Below, piece after piece: positions 17,148 to 27,197 of a DNA stretch of 64,000 nucleotides. The stretch is from CAZSDP01 sp964605665 (GTDB taxonomy: Bacteria > Planctomycetota > UBA8108 > UBA1146). The notes under the pieces were generated by a model, which was not told where the DNA came from, ran no database searches, and saw only the letters and a list, made by a program, of their open reading frames with translations. The stretch spans positions 1 through 64,000 of the forward strand of contig CAZSDP010000012.1 of NCBI GenBank assembly GCA_964605665.1, written 5' to 3'. Every line of letters starts with the position of its first letter. The first letter of the stretch is position 1. Both the position numbers and the translations under genes were made by a program.

Positions 17148-18131
17148 ATGGATCGTATGGAGCCTCGAGGAACTGAGCACTCCATCGATGAGCCCGATGC
17201 AGGAGTTCGCCTCGACAAGTGGCTTGCGGCACCGGAGCGAATGGGGTCGCGAAAGCGTGCTGCCGAGGCATTGGAGCGCGGCAAGATCTTTCTCGATGGA
17301 GTTGAGCTCAGAGCTCGCGATGGAGGGCGGTTGCTGACCCCCGGGATGACGATCCACATCTGGGTCGATCGTCCTGGGAGCGCCAAGAGGAAGGGGATCG
17401 CCGACCGCAGACGCGTTTCCAAAACTCTTGGTGACCTGCAGATCTTGCTCGACGACCCTGAGCTGTTCGTTGTCGCCAAACCGCCCGGTCTTCTCACTGT
17501 GCCGCGCGACGGAGCGGCGAATGACGATACCGTTCTCCGACGTCTGGAGCAGGCGTTAGGGGGGGGCCAACGCGGCGCTCTGCATCTGGTCCATCGGATC
17601 GATCGTTGGACGTCGGGGTTGGTGGTCGTGGCCCGAAGTCCCCAGGCGAAGGCGGGACTCATCGAGCAGTTTCGTCGTCGCGAGCCGCGTCGAACCTACT
17701 GCGCCATCGTTCATGGGAAGGTCGAAGAGAACGCCGGGGTTTGGGAAGATCGCTTGGCTCGATCGGACCAACGCTCCCGGATTCAACGGATTGCGCGACC
17801 GGGCGAAGCGAGTGTCGAGGCGATCAGCAACTTTCGCGTCGAAGAACGCTTCGGTCGACGTGCGACACGGCTTGCGGTCGACCTGGTCACGGGGCAACAG
17901 AACCAAATCCGAGTTCAAACCGCCCTTCGCGGTTTCCCGTTGGTGGGGGAGACCCTCTACGATCGCTCAGAAAAGGAACGAGCGATTCGCTTCTCTCGCC
18001 AGGCACTCCATGCCCATCAGTTGTCGTTTCGCCACCCGAGTACTGGGCAGACTCTCGACTTCGAATCCCCGATTCCCGATGATCTCGAAGTGCTCAGTCA
18101 GCGGCTAAGGCGAGAGGAGAGAGCGTCATAG
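17148..18131 (+). CDS. RluA-family pseudouridine synthase
   Basis: 327 residues from ATG 17148, chosen because AGAGG lies six bases upstream. An S4 RNA-binding domain covers about residues 15-75 (VRLDKWLAAPERMGSRKRAA). The synthase domain carries VVAKPPGLLTVP and HRIDRWTSGLVVVAR, whose Asp is the catalytic residue, and the C-terminal ALHAHQLSFRHPSTG. The family isomerises uridine in rRNA or tRNA; RluC/RluD-type rRNA sites are most likely. The stop TAG overlaps the GTG start of the next gene by one base, linking it to an rRNA methyltransferase. Confidence 0.92.
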   Translation: MDRMEPRGTEHSIDEPDAGVRLDKWLAAPERMGSRKRAAEALERGKIFLDGVELRARDGGRLLTPGMTIHIWVDRPGSAKRKGIADRRRVSKTLGDLQILLDDPELFVVAKPPGLLTVPRDGAANDDTVLRRLEQALGGGQRGALHLVHRIDRWTSGLVVVARSPQAKAGLIEQFRRREPRRTYCAIVHGKVEENAGVWEDRLARSDQRSRIQRIARPGEASVEAISNFRVEERFGRRATRLAVDLVTGQQNQIRVQTALRGFPLVGETLYDRSEKERAIRFSRQALHAHQLSFRHPSTGQTLDFESPIPDDLEVLSQRLRREERAS

Positions 18132-20317
18132 TGGAGCCTGATGACTCGACTTCTGACTCCAAGAATCGAAAATCGCGTGGCGATCGTTCCCGCGGTGGTC
18201 GGCAGGGTTCGAAGAAAAAATTGGCGGAAGCCGATCAGGGAGATCTCCAAGCCGCACCACCATCTCGGATGGGGTTCGTCACCTGCCCCCGCGGCGGAGA
18301 ACCGTGGATGGTGCGACTGCTGGGCAGACTTGGAGCGACGGCGAGAATTCGTTCTGAGGGTGTGGTTCAGTTTCGCGCGGACCCCCTCGCTCTCGCTCGG
18401 TTCGGTCGTTACGGACGGGGATTCCTTCGTTGGTCTTTACGATTGGCCAAGGGTGAGAAGAAGGCGGTTCTGAAGCAAGTTGCGAACGTTGAGTGGAAAA
18501 CGATCCTCCCAGCGGGGATCGAGATCGATGTGCCGAGTGGGTCGTTGTCGGCGGAAGATCTGGCTCACGCCCTGACCGCAGCGGGCGTGCAGACGCAAGT
18601 CAGTTCGGTGGACCGAGGTTCTCCTTCGATCACTCTGATCGGGGAGAAGAAAGGGAAGGTCTCCCTCCAAGTCGTCTGGCCGGAGACGATTGAAAATGCG
18701 GATCCCATTGCTGCCCTCGCGGCTCAGTCGGGCCTCTCCAAGTCCGCGGCATCGATCGATCGCAGCGATTCACCGAGTTTGCAGATCATCTATTCCGATG
18801 GAGAGGTGGCCCGCTCCCTCGCCATCGTGGCCACTCTGATCGCAGCTCCTCGCGCTTATCCCGCGCCATGGGATCTTCTCTGTGGACTCGATCGAGATCG
18901 ATCGCTTCCTGAGTCTCCCGAACAGTCATCTGAGCCCGAAGTTTTGGTGCAGATCGTGGAGGCAGATCGAGAGGTGCGAGCGGAGCTCGAGCGACGCGGC
19001 GCTGAGATCGGTCTCGGGGGGCAGTTTTCGTGCGTCTCTGAGGAACAGGTGCAGAGCAATGGTGAGTTGTCTCCGGCTCGTGCGACCGTTTTCAGCGTGT
19101 TGACCTCGCAGCAGCGATCCACACCTTGGCGCGACTCCGCTCGCTTAGCGGAACGTTTTCGTCGACACCGACTCTCTCGCCATATCGCCTTGGCAGAGGA
19201 ATCGCTCGACTCGATTCTCGGTCGTCCTGCCCAGCGGTCGAAGTCGTTGAGTGATGCTTCGACCACGACCGTGGTCGCGCAGTATGACCTGGTCGAGGAG
19301 GCCCCCGAGCTCGATCGGAACCGCGATCTCCCTCCCGATGTCGAGGAAGGAGAGGCGGAGTTCTTGCGTCTGGTGGGAGAGAACGCCCGCTCTCGCCGGA
19401 GATGGCCGGAGCGGGAAGCGACGGACGCTTACCGTCTCTACGACCGGGAAATCGCGGAGGTGCCCTGGGTCGTGGATCGCTACGGCTCTTCTTTGCACAT
19501 CACGGCGTATCCCCCCGGTCGGGAAGGGGCGGAAGATCCTCAGGTGGAGTCGAGGCGTCTCTTCAACTTGGGTTCGACCTTGGGCGTCGACCCCGCTCGC
19601 GTTTTCTTCAAAGAGAAGCGCAAGCTGGAGTCGGGAGAGCAGCACCGAATCCAGGCTCGAATCGGGGCGAAGGAGATCGTTCGAGAATCGGGACTTCGTT
19701 TCCTCGTCAATCTCTCCGACTACGTTGATACCGGTCTCTTCATCGATCACCGAGAAACTCGAAAGTGGGTACGCGCCCAGCGCAATGGACTCCGGGTATT
19801 GAACCTCTTCAGTTACACGGGGGCATTCACCGTCGCAGCTGCGGCAGGTGGAGCGCTCTCGACAACATCGGTCGACACTTCTCAAACATACCTCGATTGG
19901 TCTGCTGAGAACTTACGATTGAACTCTCTCGCTGCAGATGTCCATCGCCGTGTTCGCAAAGACGTGATGGAGTTCTTGCGAGAGCACCCCCAGGTTCCCA
20001 GCTACGAGCTCGCGATCGTCGATCCGCCGACTCGATCGAATCGGCACGGGAGTGAGCTGACTTGGGATGTGGGGCGCGATCACGTCGAGTTGCTTCGTCG
20101 ACTGAAACCGCTCATCTCTCCACGGGGAGTGGTGATATTCTCCACCAATTATCGGCGTTTCGAGCTCGATCGGAGTGCCCTCGAAGGTTGGAGCATCGAG
20201 GAGATCACTCCAGCTTCGATCCCATCTGACATCGGCGACCGACGCGTGCACCGAGCGTTCATGCTGGTGCGAGATCGGTCGGTCGGCGGTGGGAACTCGT
20301 CAGCGAAACGTCGCTAG
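18131..20317 (+). CDS. RlmKL-like 23S rRNA methyltransferase, RlmK half intact, RlmL half degenerate
   Basis: 728 residues from GTG 18131, close to E. coli RlmKL (702). The C-terminal ~300 residues are a good RlmK-type domain: VVDRYGSSLHITAYPPG, FLVNLSDYVDTGLFIDHR, the SAM site LNLFSYTGAFTVAAAAGG near residue 556, and ELAIVDPPTRSN. RlmK makes m7G2069 in E. coli. The N-terminal half begins with a basic tail (residues 8-35) and a THUMP-like stretch but lacks both the DPxCGSGT SAM motif and the NPPYG catalytic motif expected of RlmL. The m2G activity is therefore probably lost. Coupled to the RluA-type gene upstream. Confidence 0.8.
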   Translation: MEPDDSTSDSKNRKSRGDRSRGGRQGSKKKLAEADQGDLQAAPPSRMGFVTCPRGGEPWMVRLLGRLGATARIRSEGVVQFRADPLALARFGRYGRGFLRWSLRLAKGEKKAVLKQVANVEWKTILPAGIEIDVPSGSLSAEDLAHALTAAGVQTQVSSVDRGSPSITLIGEKKGKVSLQVVWPETIENADPIAALAAQSGLSKSAASIDRSDSPSLQIIYSDGEVARSLAIVATLIAAPRAYPAPWDLLCGLDRDRSLPESPEQSSEPEVLVQIVEADREVRAELERRGAEIGLGGQFSCVSEEQVQSNGELSPARATVFSVLTSQQRSTPWRDSARLAERFRRHRLSRHIALAEESLDSILGRPAQRSKSLSDASTTTVVAQYDLVEEAPELDRNRDLPPDVEEGEAEFLRLVGENARSRRRWPEREATDAYRLYDREIAEVPWVVDRYGSSLHITAYPPGREGAEDPQVESRRLFNLGSTLGVDPARVFFKEKRKLESGEQHRIQARIGAKEIVRESGLRFLVNLSDYVDTGLFIDHRETRKWVRAQRNGLRVLNLFSYTGAFTVAAAAGGALSTTSVDTSQTYLDWSAENLRLNSLAADVHRRVRKDVMEFLREHPQVPSYELAIVDPPTRSNRHGSELTWDVGRDHVELLRRLKPLISPRGVVIFSTNYRRFELDRSALEGWSIEEITPASIPSDIGDRRVHRAFMLVRDRSVGGGNSSAKRR

Positions 20318-21681
20318 AAGATCCGCCACACCAAGGCGTGCGGTTCGCCATTGCCTGGATCGACCCTGCCGCTGATCACGATCCGATTTGTGCTGTCGAT
20401 CAAGACGGAGTGACCCTCCGTGAAGACATCGTTAGAGTCGCTGAGGTGAACCACCCCGACGCCTGCGAGGCTGGTGTCGAGGAGACCGTTGGGGGTCAGC
20501 AGCCAGAGTGCGCCGGCGGTCGATTCGTCACTGGTCGTGGCATCGACCAAGGTGGTATCCCCGGTGACAACGATCTGTCCGATATCTGAGACGGCGATGG
20601 AGTTACCGAAGGAGTTGCCGCTGATCGAAGCGAAGGTCAAGAACCCGTTGTCGCCGAAGTTAGTGTCGAGAATTCCGTCTCCGAAGACCCTTGTCACGAA
20701 CATTCGGTCCGCTTCTCCGGTCACCATGCGTCGCCCGGTGATGACCACAGTGAAAGCGTTGTAGATCTTCAAGTCGGTCGGACGCAGCGAAGCGCCAGGA
20801 TCGGAGATCGTGGCCAAGCCCCCGGTTCCAAAGCCGGTCTCCAACTCTCCGTCCGGATCGAGAAGCCACATCGCGAGGTCGTCGCCGCGAGAGCCGACGA
20901 TGATCGATGCTCCCGTGCTGTCGACGAGGAGAGAACCTGCCCGATCTTCGATTCCTCCCGACAGGAATGGCCCGCCGCCTGCGAATGCCGCGTCCTCGAG
21001 GCCGATGGTGAGGAAGCGCCACGTGGCGATCTCGCCGGGGTCGACCGATCCGACCGGCTGGCTTTGACCGGTGACCAAGATGCGACCCGCATCGTCGATG
21101 GCGAGGCCGGTCGCCATGTCGTCGTGATCGGCGAGAAGATCATTTCCGCCGGTCACAAATCCGTTGGCGATGCCGAAGGTGAGATCGAGGTTGCCGTCTT
21201 CGAGGAACCGAGCCACGAAGATGTCGGTATCGGTGGCGGTCGCGATGGTGCCCGCGATGACGATTCTTCCCGCTCCATCGATCGACACTGCTGCGACGTG
21301 GTTGCTTCCCGACATCCCATTGGAAGGATCGAGGGAGTTGACGCCGCCAAAGCCGAAGGAGGTGTCGAACTCACCACTGGAAAGGAGTCGCCATACCATC
21401 ACGAGCGTCTCCCCTTGGGCGTCGATGGCTTGACCTGCTACGACGAGGTTCCCATTGGCATCTTCGACGACGGCGCTGGCATTGCTCACCGCGGCGGTCA
21501 GGAATACGCGTCCGGTGCCAAGTCCGAAGTTGCCATCGAGGGTCGCACCTGGAGGATTGCTGTCGAGGATGACTTGACCGTCATCCCCGCCACCTTCGGG
21601 GGAGCAGCTGGCGAGAAGAAATGCGAAGCAAAGGAGCAGTGAACAGCGCTTGAAGAACCAGACGTGGCGTTCGAAAGACAT
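20314..21681 (-). CDS. Delta-60 repeat beta-propeller lipoprotein
   Basis: 455 residues from ATG 21681, chosen because AGGAG lies six bases upstream. A lipoprotein signal ends in LLASC. The rest is a run of ~55-60 residue repeats of the delta-60 type: FGLGTGRVFLTA, DGAGRIVIAGTI, RFLEDGNLDLTFG, DDAGRILVTGQS and so on, expected to form a propeller. No catalytic motif. Probably anchored in the outer membrane or periplasm; function unknown. Its stop shares the CTAG at 20314-20317 with the stop of the converging methyltransferase gene. Confidence 0.83.
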   Translation of the reverse strand: MSFERHVWFFKRCSLLLCFAFLLASCSPEGGGDDGQVILDSNPPGATLDGNFGLGTGRVFLTAAVSNASAVVEDANGNLVVAGQAIDAQGETLVMVWRLLSSGEFDTSFGFGGVNSLDPSNGMSGSNHVAAVSIDGAGRIVIAGTIATATDTDIFVARFLEDGNLDLTFGIANGFVTGGNDLLADHDDMATGLAIDDAGRILVTGQSQPVGSVDPGEIATWRFLTIGLEDAAFAGGGPFLSGGIEDRAGSLLVDSTGASIIVGSRGDDLAMWLLDPDGELETGFGTGGLATISDPGASLRPTDLKIYNAFTVVITGRRMVTGEADRMFVTRVFGDGILDTNFGDNGFLTFASISGNSFGNSIAVSDIGQIVVTGDTTLVDATTSDESTAGALWLLTPNGLLDTSLAGVGVVHLSDSNDVFTEGHSVLIDSTNRIVISGRVDPGNGEPHALVWRIF

Positions 21682-21799
21682 GAGACTCTCCTGCATGGAA
21701 CTCGATCGATTGCGGTGATTTCGGGGGAAACGGTGCAGGAGAGAGAATGCCGAAAGCGGACCGAAATGTCACGCGCCATCCAGAGACCGGTCCCTTGAC

Positions 21800-23053
21800 T
21801 CAGGGCGCCTTTTGCAGCACGCGCGCGAGTTTGGTCAGGCCGCGGTCGATTTCGTCCTGGCTGGGTCCGAATGAAAATCTGGCGAAGGTCTGAAAACGGC
21901 TTGGCCGGTCAGGTCGGCGTTGTCCCGGGTTCACGTCGAAAAATCGGCCGGGAACAACGATGACCCCCTCCTCGAGCGCTGCCGCAAAGAATTCTCCGCC
22001 GGTGCGCAGACCCTTGGGAAGTGCGCCGAGATCTCCCCAGCAATAGAAACTCCCCGCAGGCTTCGGAGTCACTTTGATTCCCAGACTCTCGAGTCCTTCG
22101 ACCATTCGCGTACGTTTTTCTCCGAAGACTTTCTGGATCGATCGAGCTTCCGCATCGGAGGTTTCAGGATCGAGAAGATCGACCGCTGCTCGTTGAATCG
22201 GTCGAGCGCAACCGCCGTCGATGAAGCTGCCCGCAGAAGAGAGTGCTTCGATCACTTCGGAAGGACCGATCGTCCAAGCCACTCGCCAACCGGGATAGCG
22301 CCAGTTCTTGGTGAGTCCATCGAGAATGATCACAGGGTCCCGATCGACATCTTCGATGAATTCCGCGGCGGAAGCACTCACTCGTCCGTCGTAGATGAAG
22401 TGACTATAGAACTCGTCGAAAATCATCGTGCAGGCGACCTCACGACTGAGTCGCACCCACTCCTGAAGTTCTGATCCCGTGACCAACTTGCCGGTGGGAT
22501 TTCCGGGATTTGAGAGAAGCACCGCGGAAAGTCCGCGACCGAGAATTTCTGCTCGTAGCTCTTCGATCGAAAATGCGTAGCCACGGTCGGTGTCGAGAAG
22601 CACGGGGATCGAGACGAAAGTACCAAATGAGCCGAGCAGTTCTTCGTAAGCGGTGTAGTCGGGAAGGAAGTGACCGACGTTCGTTCTCCCTAAGGTGGAA
22701 ACGACCCGGGTGAGAGCGAGCCGACCTCCGGAGACGATGGCGACGTTATGGCGCGTGTATTGGCTCTTCTTGCCAACGCGATAGCGCGCGTTGTAGAGAG
22801 CTGCGACGGCGTCTCGTAGCTCGGGGAGCCCATCGACAGGAGCATACTCGTGATCGTGATCTTCGAGTTCGATGTGGTCACAGCGGGGAGGGCCTTCGGG
22901 GAGAGTATCGGTTTCTGGAGCTCCTTGGCCGAGGTTTGCCCACTCTGAGGATCCGGGCTCGAAACCATGTTTCATCGCCTCGGCCATCACATACATGACG
23001 CCCGTACGGGGAACCGGGCGAAATCCGGTCGGGGCGGAGGTCCTGCGTTCCAT
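21800..23053 (-). CDS. Class I/II PLP aminotransferase
   Basis: 417 residues of fold-type I aminotransferase. Seen: WANLGQGAPETDTLP near the N-terminus, EYAPVDGLPELRDAVA, LLSNPGNPTGKLVTG, the PLP phosphate region IFDEFYSHFIYDG, the Lys-containing ILDGLTKNWRYPGWRVAW (Schiff-base Lys), and the C-terminal FARFSFG with the carboxylate-binding Arg. Aspartate/kynurenine/methionine-type enzymes share these features, so the substrate is open. It is 50 bases upstream of nothing on its own strand but shares the strand with the HAD gene before it (51-base gap), possibly one operon. Confidence 0.88.
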   Translation of the reverse strand: MERRTSAPTGFRPVPRTGVMYVMAEAMKHGFEPGSSEWANLGQGAPETDTLPEGPPRCDHIELEDHDHEYAPVDGLPELRDAVAALYNARYRVGKKSQYTRHNVAIVSGGRLALTRVVSTLGRTNVGHFLPDYTAYEELLGSFGTFVSIPVLLDTDRGYAFSIEELRAEILGRGLSAVLLSNPGNPTGKLVTGSELQEWVRLSREVACTMIFDEFYSHFIYDGRVSASAAEFIEDVDRDPVIILDGLTKNWRYPGWRVAWTIGPSEVIEALSSAGSFIDGGCARPIQRAAVDLLDPETSDAEARSIQKVFGEKRTRMVEGLESLGIKVTPKPAGSFYCWGDLGALPKGLRTGGEFFAAALEEGVIVVPGRFFDVNPGQRRPDRPSRFQTFARFSFGPSQDEIDRGLTKLARVLQKAP

Positions 23054-23103
23054 CGACTAGGCGCTCCTATTCTGCCCTCGAGGGGCTCGATCATCGGAAG
23101 GTG

Positions 23104-23946
23104 TCAGAGCAACAACTCCGAGACCAGTTCACCAATCGTTGCGGTGTCGTTCCTGCCGATCACCCGATCCGCCATCGCTTTGACTTCCGGGACGGCGTTA
23201 CCCATCGCGACTGAGAGACCAGCGATCTCGAGCATCGGGATGTCATTCCCCGCATCTCCGACGGCGATCGTTCGCTCGGCAGAGATCTGCCACCGGCTTT
23301 CGAGAATTCGAAACGCTTCTGCTTTGCCGTTACAGCGCGGTTGAACATCGATCACCAGAAGTGGGCTCTCTCGATGGGCAGGGAGGAGGTTCAGCGGGAA
23401 CCAAGTGAGGTAGGCGCCATCCATCTTCACCTCGTCGGTGAGTTCTTGCACGAATTGATCTGGCGACTCATGTGTGGCGGAAAATAGGCTGACGCGAATC
23501 GATCGATCGACCGCGCGCAATTCTTCCGGAGTGACGACGCGCAGAAAGCTCATGTCGTGCAGAGCGATCTCTTCCGCTTCGGTCCGGGGGGTGAGAGCGA
23601 GTTTTGTTTCGGGACACATGATCACGGGCAGGTGTCCAAATCGGTCCGCGTAGTCGAGAAGTCGCCGCAGTAGGTCGGCTCCGAGGTTTCGCTCCTCGAT
23701 CAGTCGATCTTCTTGCGGATCGTAGACCGCCGCGCCGTTGTAGATCACCGCTGGATTGTCGATCCCGAGCTGCTCCACGATCGGCTTCGCGGTGCCCTCA
23801 CTGCGACCGGTGGCGATCATGACGATCACCCCGGCGTCGGAGGCGGCGAGCAGCTTCTCATGGGTGAAGGGGTCGATGGTGCCATCGTCTGCGACCAAGG
23901 TGCCGTCGAGGTCGAGTAGAATTGCGTCGTATTCACGATCGGACAT
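23104..23946 (-). CDS. HAD-superfamily hydrolase, Cof type
   Basis: 280 residues from ATG 23946, with GAGGAG four bases upstream; the longer frame has no such site. HAD motif I is LLDLDGTLVADDG, motif II IATGRS, and motifs III/IV are represented by the Lys in PRCNGKAEAF and the acidic pair in AVGDAGNDIPML. A C2-type cap lies between about residues 85 and 190. Cof-type HADs dephosphorylate sugar phosphates, FMN or PLP; the true substrate is unknown. Next to an aminotransferase, PLP turnover is one speculative option. Confidence 0.9.
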   Translation of the reverse strand: MSDREYDAILLDLDGTLVADDGTIDPFTHEKLLAASDAGVIVMIATGRSEGTAKPIVEQLGIDNPAVIYNGAAVYDPQEDRLIEERNLGADLLRRLLDYADRFGHLPVIMCPETKLALTPRTEAEEIALHDMSFLRVVTPEELRAVDRSIRVSLFSATHESPDQFVQELTDEVKMDGAYLTWFPLNLLPAHRESPLLVIDVQPRCNGKAEAFRILESRWQISAERTIAVGDAGNDIPMLEIAGLSVAMGNAVPEVKAMADRVIGRNDTATIGELVSELLL

Positions 23947-24130
23947 GGTGCTCCTCGTACCGGCTGCGGCCCTGGTTGGGCCGTCGGTGCATCCTGCACG
24001 GGGCAGGTTTCTCGAGCAAGGAAAGCGAGAGAAGGAGCGGAATGAGTTTTTCAGCCGAGGTCGGCGGTTAGAATCTGGGCCCGCTCCGGTGGTGGGCGGA
24101 GATGGACACAAATGATCTGGAGGAGAGCGG

Positions 24131-24385
24131 ATGACCGGAATTGAGCTGCAATCGGTCTCGATTGGAAAAGGAATCGTGCATTGGCGGGTGGTTTACCCCC
24201 ACCTCTCGCGCCGAAACCGGAATCTTCAAAAGGAGTATGCCGACCTCGAGCACGCCTGCACCGATCTGAAGCGGTTTTTGACCCAAGACGAAGTCGACGC
24301 GAAGACGGTCGCTCTGATCGAGGAGCGGGTGCCAGAGGGCGCGTGGGGGGCGGAAGCCGGATCGGAAGCGGGGACGGCCAACTGA
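24131..24385 (+). CDS. Small hypothetical protein (84 aa)
   Basis: An 84-residue ORF with a strong ribosome site (GGAGGAGAGCGG directly before ATG). The middle (NLQKEYADLEHACTDLKRFL) is predicted helical, possibly a coiled coil. No signal peptide and no domain recognised. It lies alone between two minus-strand genes, so it must have its own promoter. Confidence 0.6.
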   Translation: MTGIELQSVSIGKGIVHWRVVYPHLSRRNRNLQKEYADLEHACTDLKRFLTQDEVDAKTVALIEERVPEGAWGAEAGSEAGTAN

Positions 24386-24460
24386 TCAACTGCGCCCGTG
24401 GCGGCGTGATCGGTCCCCCCCCGGTCTGCGGTTTTCACCGTCGACCGACAACGGACGTGC

Positions 24461-26725
24461 TCAGGCGGTCTCGCTGAAGATCACCTCTTCCTTGCGGCGG
24501 AGCAGGAGTGAATTGACGACGACGCTCACCGAGCTGAGCGCCATCGCTAGTCCTGCAAACTCTGGCTGGAGGGTGATGCCAGCGAAGGCGAGAGTTCCCG
24601 CCGCGATGGGGAGACCGATCAGGTTGTAGAGGAAGGCCCAGACCAGATTCCCGCGGATCTTCCCGAGGGTGGCTCGGGCGAGGCGCTGGGCTCGCAAGAG
24701 ATCTCGCAGATCGGAGCGAACCAACACGATCGCGCCACTCTCCTTGGCGGCGTCGGCGCCGGCGCCGATGGCGATGCCCACCTGAGCGGTCGCCAGCGCT
24801 GGAGCATCGTTGATCCCATCCCCGACCATCACCACGGTTCTTCCCGCTCGGCGCGCTTCCTCGATCTTTGTGCATTTCTCTCCGGGTAGGACCTCTGCGA
24901 CGACATCCTCGATGCCGACCCTCTGACCGATCGACTCGGCGACTTCTTGTCGATCGCCGCTCAAGAGGGTGACCTCGAGTCCTTGTTTGCGGAGCTCTGC
25001 CACCACTTCCCCCGCCTCGGCTCGTGGGGCGTCGGTCCAGAAGAGGGTTCCGCGATATCGACCTTCGATCGCCACGGAGACTTGGGTTCCCTGTGACTTC
25101 GCCTCGAATTCAGGGACCTCGACCCCCGCTTCGCGCAGGAAATCAGGGCGACCGATCTGGACCGCCTGCCCGTCGACAATGCCGCTCATTCCCAGCCCGC
25201 GCGCTTCCTGAACATCATCGATACCCCAGCGGGGGACTCCCCTCGCTTCGGCGGTTTCTACGATCGAACGTGCGATCGGGTGGGTCGATCCTCGCTCCAA
25301 CGCTGCCGCCATGGCGAGGAGGGTTTCTTCATCGATTCCGGCGTCGGGGGCGAGGACGATCGAAGCGAGCGTGAACTTGCCTTCGGTGAGGGTCCCCGTC
25401 TTGTCGAGGAAGAGGAGATCAGCGCGGGCCAGCTCTTCGAGCGCCGCGCCATTCTTGACGAGGATCCCATGCCGAAGGGCGATGCCACAGCCGACGAGGA
25501 TGGCGGTGGGAGTGGCCAACCCGAGTGCGCAGGGACAGGCGATTACCACGACGGCGACGGCAAAACTGATCGCTCTTGCCGCATCGGCGCCGAGGAGGAT
25601 CCAGGTTGTTCCGGTGACGATGGCGAGCACGATCACCAACGGCACGAAAAATCCCGAAACTCGATCGGCAAGACGCTGGATCGGTGCTGGGTGAGCTTGT
25701 GCTTCGCGGACCATGCGGACCAGTCCGGCGAGAACGGTCTGTTGGCCGATCGCGGTTACTTCGACTTCGATACGGCCCACGCTATTGGTGGTGCCCCCGG
25801 TGACGTCGTCCCAAGTGCCCTTCTCCACCGGCAGTGATTCTCCGGTGAGGACCGACTCGTCGACGGCGGTGGTGCCTCGTCGAACCACGCCGTCGGCGGG
25901 GATGTTCTCGCCGGGAAGGACCACGATTCGGTCGCCAGGTTGAAGGCTGGCCGCGGGGACCTCGCTTTCGACCCCTTCTGAGAGTTTCCGAGCGGTGGGG
26001 GGCGTGAGATCGAGAAGACTGCGCAGTGCATTGCGCGCTTCTCCCCGAACTCGAATCTCGAGCCATTTGCCGAAAGAGATAAACGTGATCAGGAACGCCG
26101 CAGTTTCAAAGAAGAGCGGTGCCTCGTCCCCAAATCCCCCGGCGACCGCGACTCCGGAAGCGATGAATGCCGTGGCAGAGCCGAGTGCGATCAGGGTGTC
26201 CATCGTGGTTCGACCGACGCGTAGCGCGTTCCAAGCGGTGGTGAAGTAGTGTCGCCCGGGAAATGCGAGGACGTACGCGGCTCCGAGTGCCTGAATCGCG
26301 ATGGATGCGGGGGACATTCCTCCCGACCACATTGCGATTGCCACCGGAATCGTCCCGAGGAGTGCGCTGAAGAAGCGTCTCTTCGCGACCCCCAGTTCGA
26401 CTTCGGTCATGTCGACTTGAGTTCCCACGGTGCTCCCAGTCGGTAAAGCGGAGTATCCACCCTGCTCGACTGCGGAGATCATCGCTTGATCGTCGAGATC
26501 TGCTGCTGATGCTGCGGTGACCCGGGCGTCTCCGGTGGCGAGATTGACGGAGACTTCGAGAACGCCCGGAAGAGCGGTCAGCAGTTTCTCCACACTGCGC
26601 ACGCAGCTAGCGCAGGTCATCCCGGCGATCTCCAAGTGGGTGATCTGCTCCTCTGAGGATGTGCTCGAATCTGAGGGCGCGCCCCCCCTGCCCTCGAGTT
26701 CACGATTTTGATTCTCAGTGGCCAT
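24461..26725 (-). CDS. copA: Cu(+)-exporting P1B-type ATPase
   Basis: 754 residues from ATG 26725 (GGTGG just upstream); an in-frame ATG at 26746 is an alternative. One N-terminal heavy-metal-associated domain carries GMTCASC (about 35-41). Eight membrane segments follow by family pattern. The transmembrane metal motif is IACPCALGLATPTA near 395, the phosphorylated Asp is in DKTGTLTEG near 441, and the hinge is VGDGINDAPALA near 632. Cys-Pro-Cys with this HMA identifies Cu(I) export. No CopZ or CueR is seen beside it. Confidence 0.95.
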   Translation of the reverse strand: MATENQNRELEGRGGAPSDSSTSSEEQITHLEIAGMTCASCVRSVEKLLTALPGVLEVSVNLATGDARVTAASAADLDDQAMISAVEQGGYSALPTGSTVGTQVDMTEVELGVAKRRFFSALLGTIPVAIAMWSGGMSPASIAIQALGAAYVLAFPGRHYFTTAWNALRVGRTTMDTLIALGSATAFIASGVAVAGGFGDEAPLFFETAAFLITFISFGKWLEIRVRGEARNALRSLLDLTPPTARKLSEGVESEVPAASLQPGDRIVVLPGENIPADGVVRRGTTAVDESVLTGESLPVEKGTWDDVTGGTTNSVGRIEVEVTAIGQQTVLAGLVRMVREAQAHPAPIQRLADRVSGFFVPLVIVLAIVTGTTWILLGADAARAISFAVAVVVIACPCALGLATPTAILVGCGIALRHGILVKNGAALEELARADLLFLDKTGTLTEGKFTLASIVLAPDAGIDEETLLAMAAALERGSTHPIARSIVETAEARGVPRWGIDDVQEARGLGMSGIVDGQAVQIGRPDFLREAGVEVPEFEAKSQGTQVSVAIEGRYRGTLFWTDAPRAEAGEVVAELRKQGLEVTLLSGDRQEVAESIGQRVGIEDVVAEVLPGEKCTKIEEARRAGRTVVMVGDGINDAPALATAQVGIAIGAGADAAKESGAIVLVRSDLRDLLRAQRLARATLGKIRGNLVWAFLYNLIGLPIAAGTLAFAGITLQPEFAGLAMALSSVSVVVNSLLLRRKEEVIFSETA

Positions 26726-27197
26726 CGATCCACCCTCTTCGGTCATTCCTAAGGAGGCAGGAAACTCGCTTCTCAGCGTTCCCGACAAAACGCCATCGGC
26801 TTGTCGCAAGGAAGTTTATGGAGACTTTCCCCGCTTTCCCCGATGGAGCTGCTCGGATCGTCTGGGTTTCGCTTCCAGACGGTGATAGCCTACCGCATCA
26901 GGCGTCTCTGGGAACATCAGGCGTCTCTGGGAATGTGGATCGCTTTCCCACAGATTTCACCGAGCTGCGGACTGGAGGAACTCAGATTTTTGGGAGCCAA
27001 AGTTCCGCGAAATCGTCGGATCAAAGACGCGTTCGAATGGTTTGCACGGTAGGATCAGTCTTCAGGTGGGGGGGATTCCTCCTGTCCGTTATTGATTCTG
27101 CAGTCGCGAATCTTGCAGAACATTTCGAGCGATTACCATCGCGCCAGCACAGTCCTATCGCAGAGCTGATCGGTCCCATGAAAGGATCTCGCCTTCG
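26726..27197. other. Intergenic region with a 19-bp tandem duplication
   Basis: Lies between divergent copA and pckA, so it should hold both promoters. CATCAGGCGTCTCTGGGAA occurs twice in tandem at 26896-26914 and 26915-26933. No supported gene. Confidence 0.6.
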
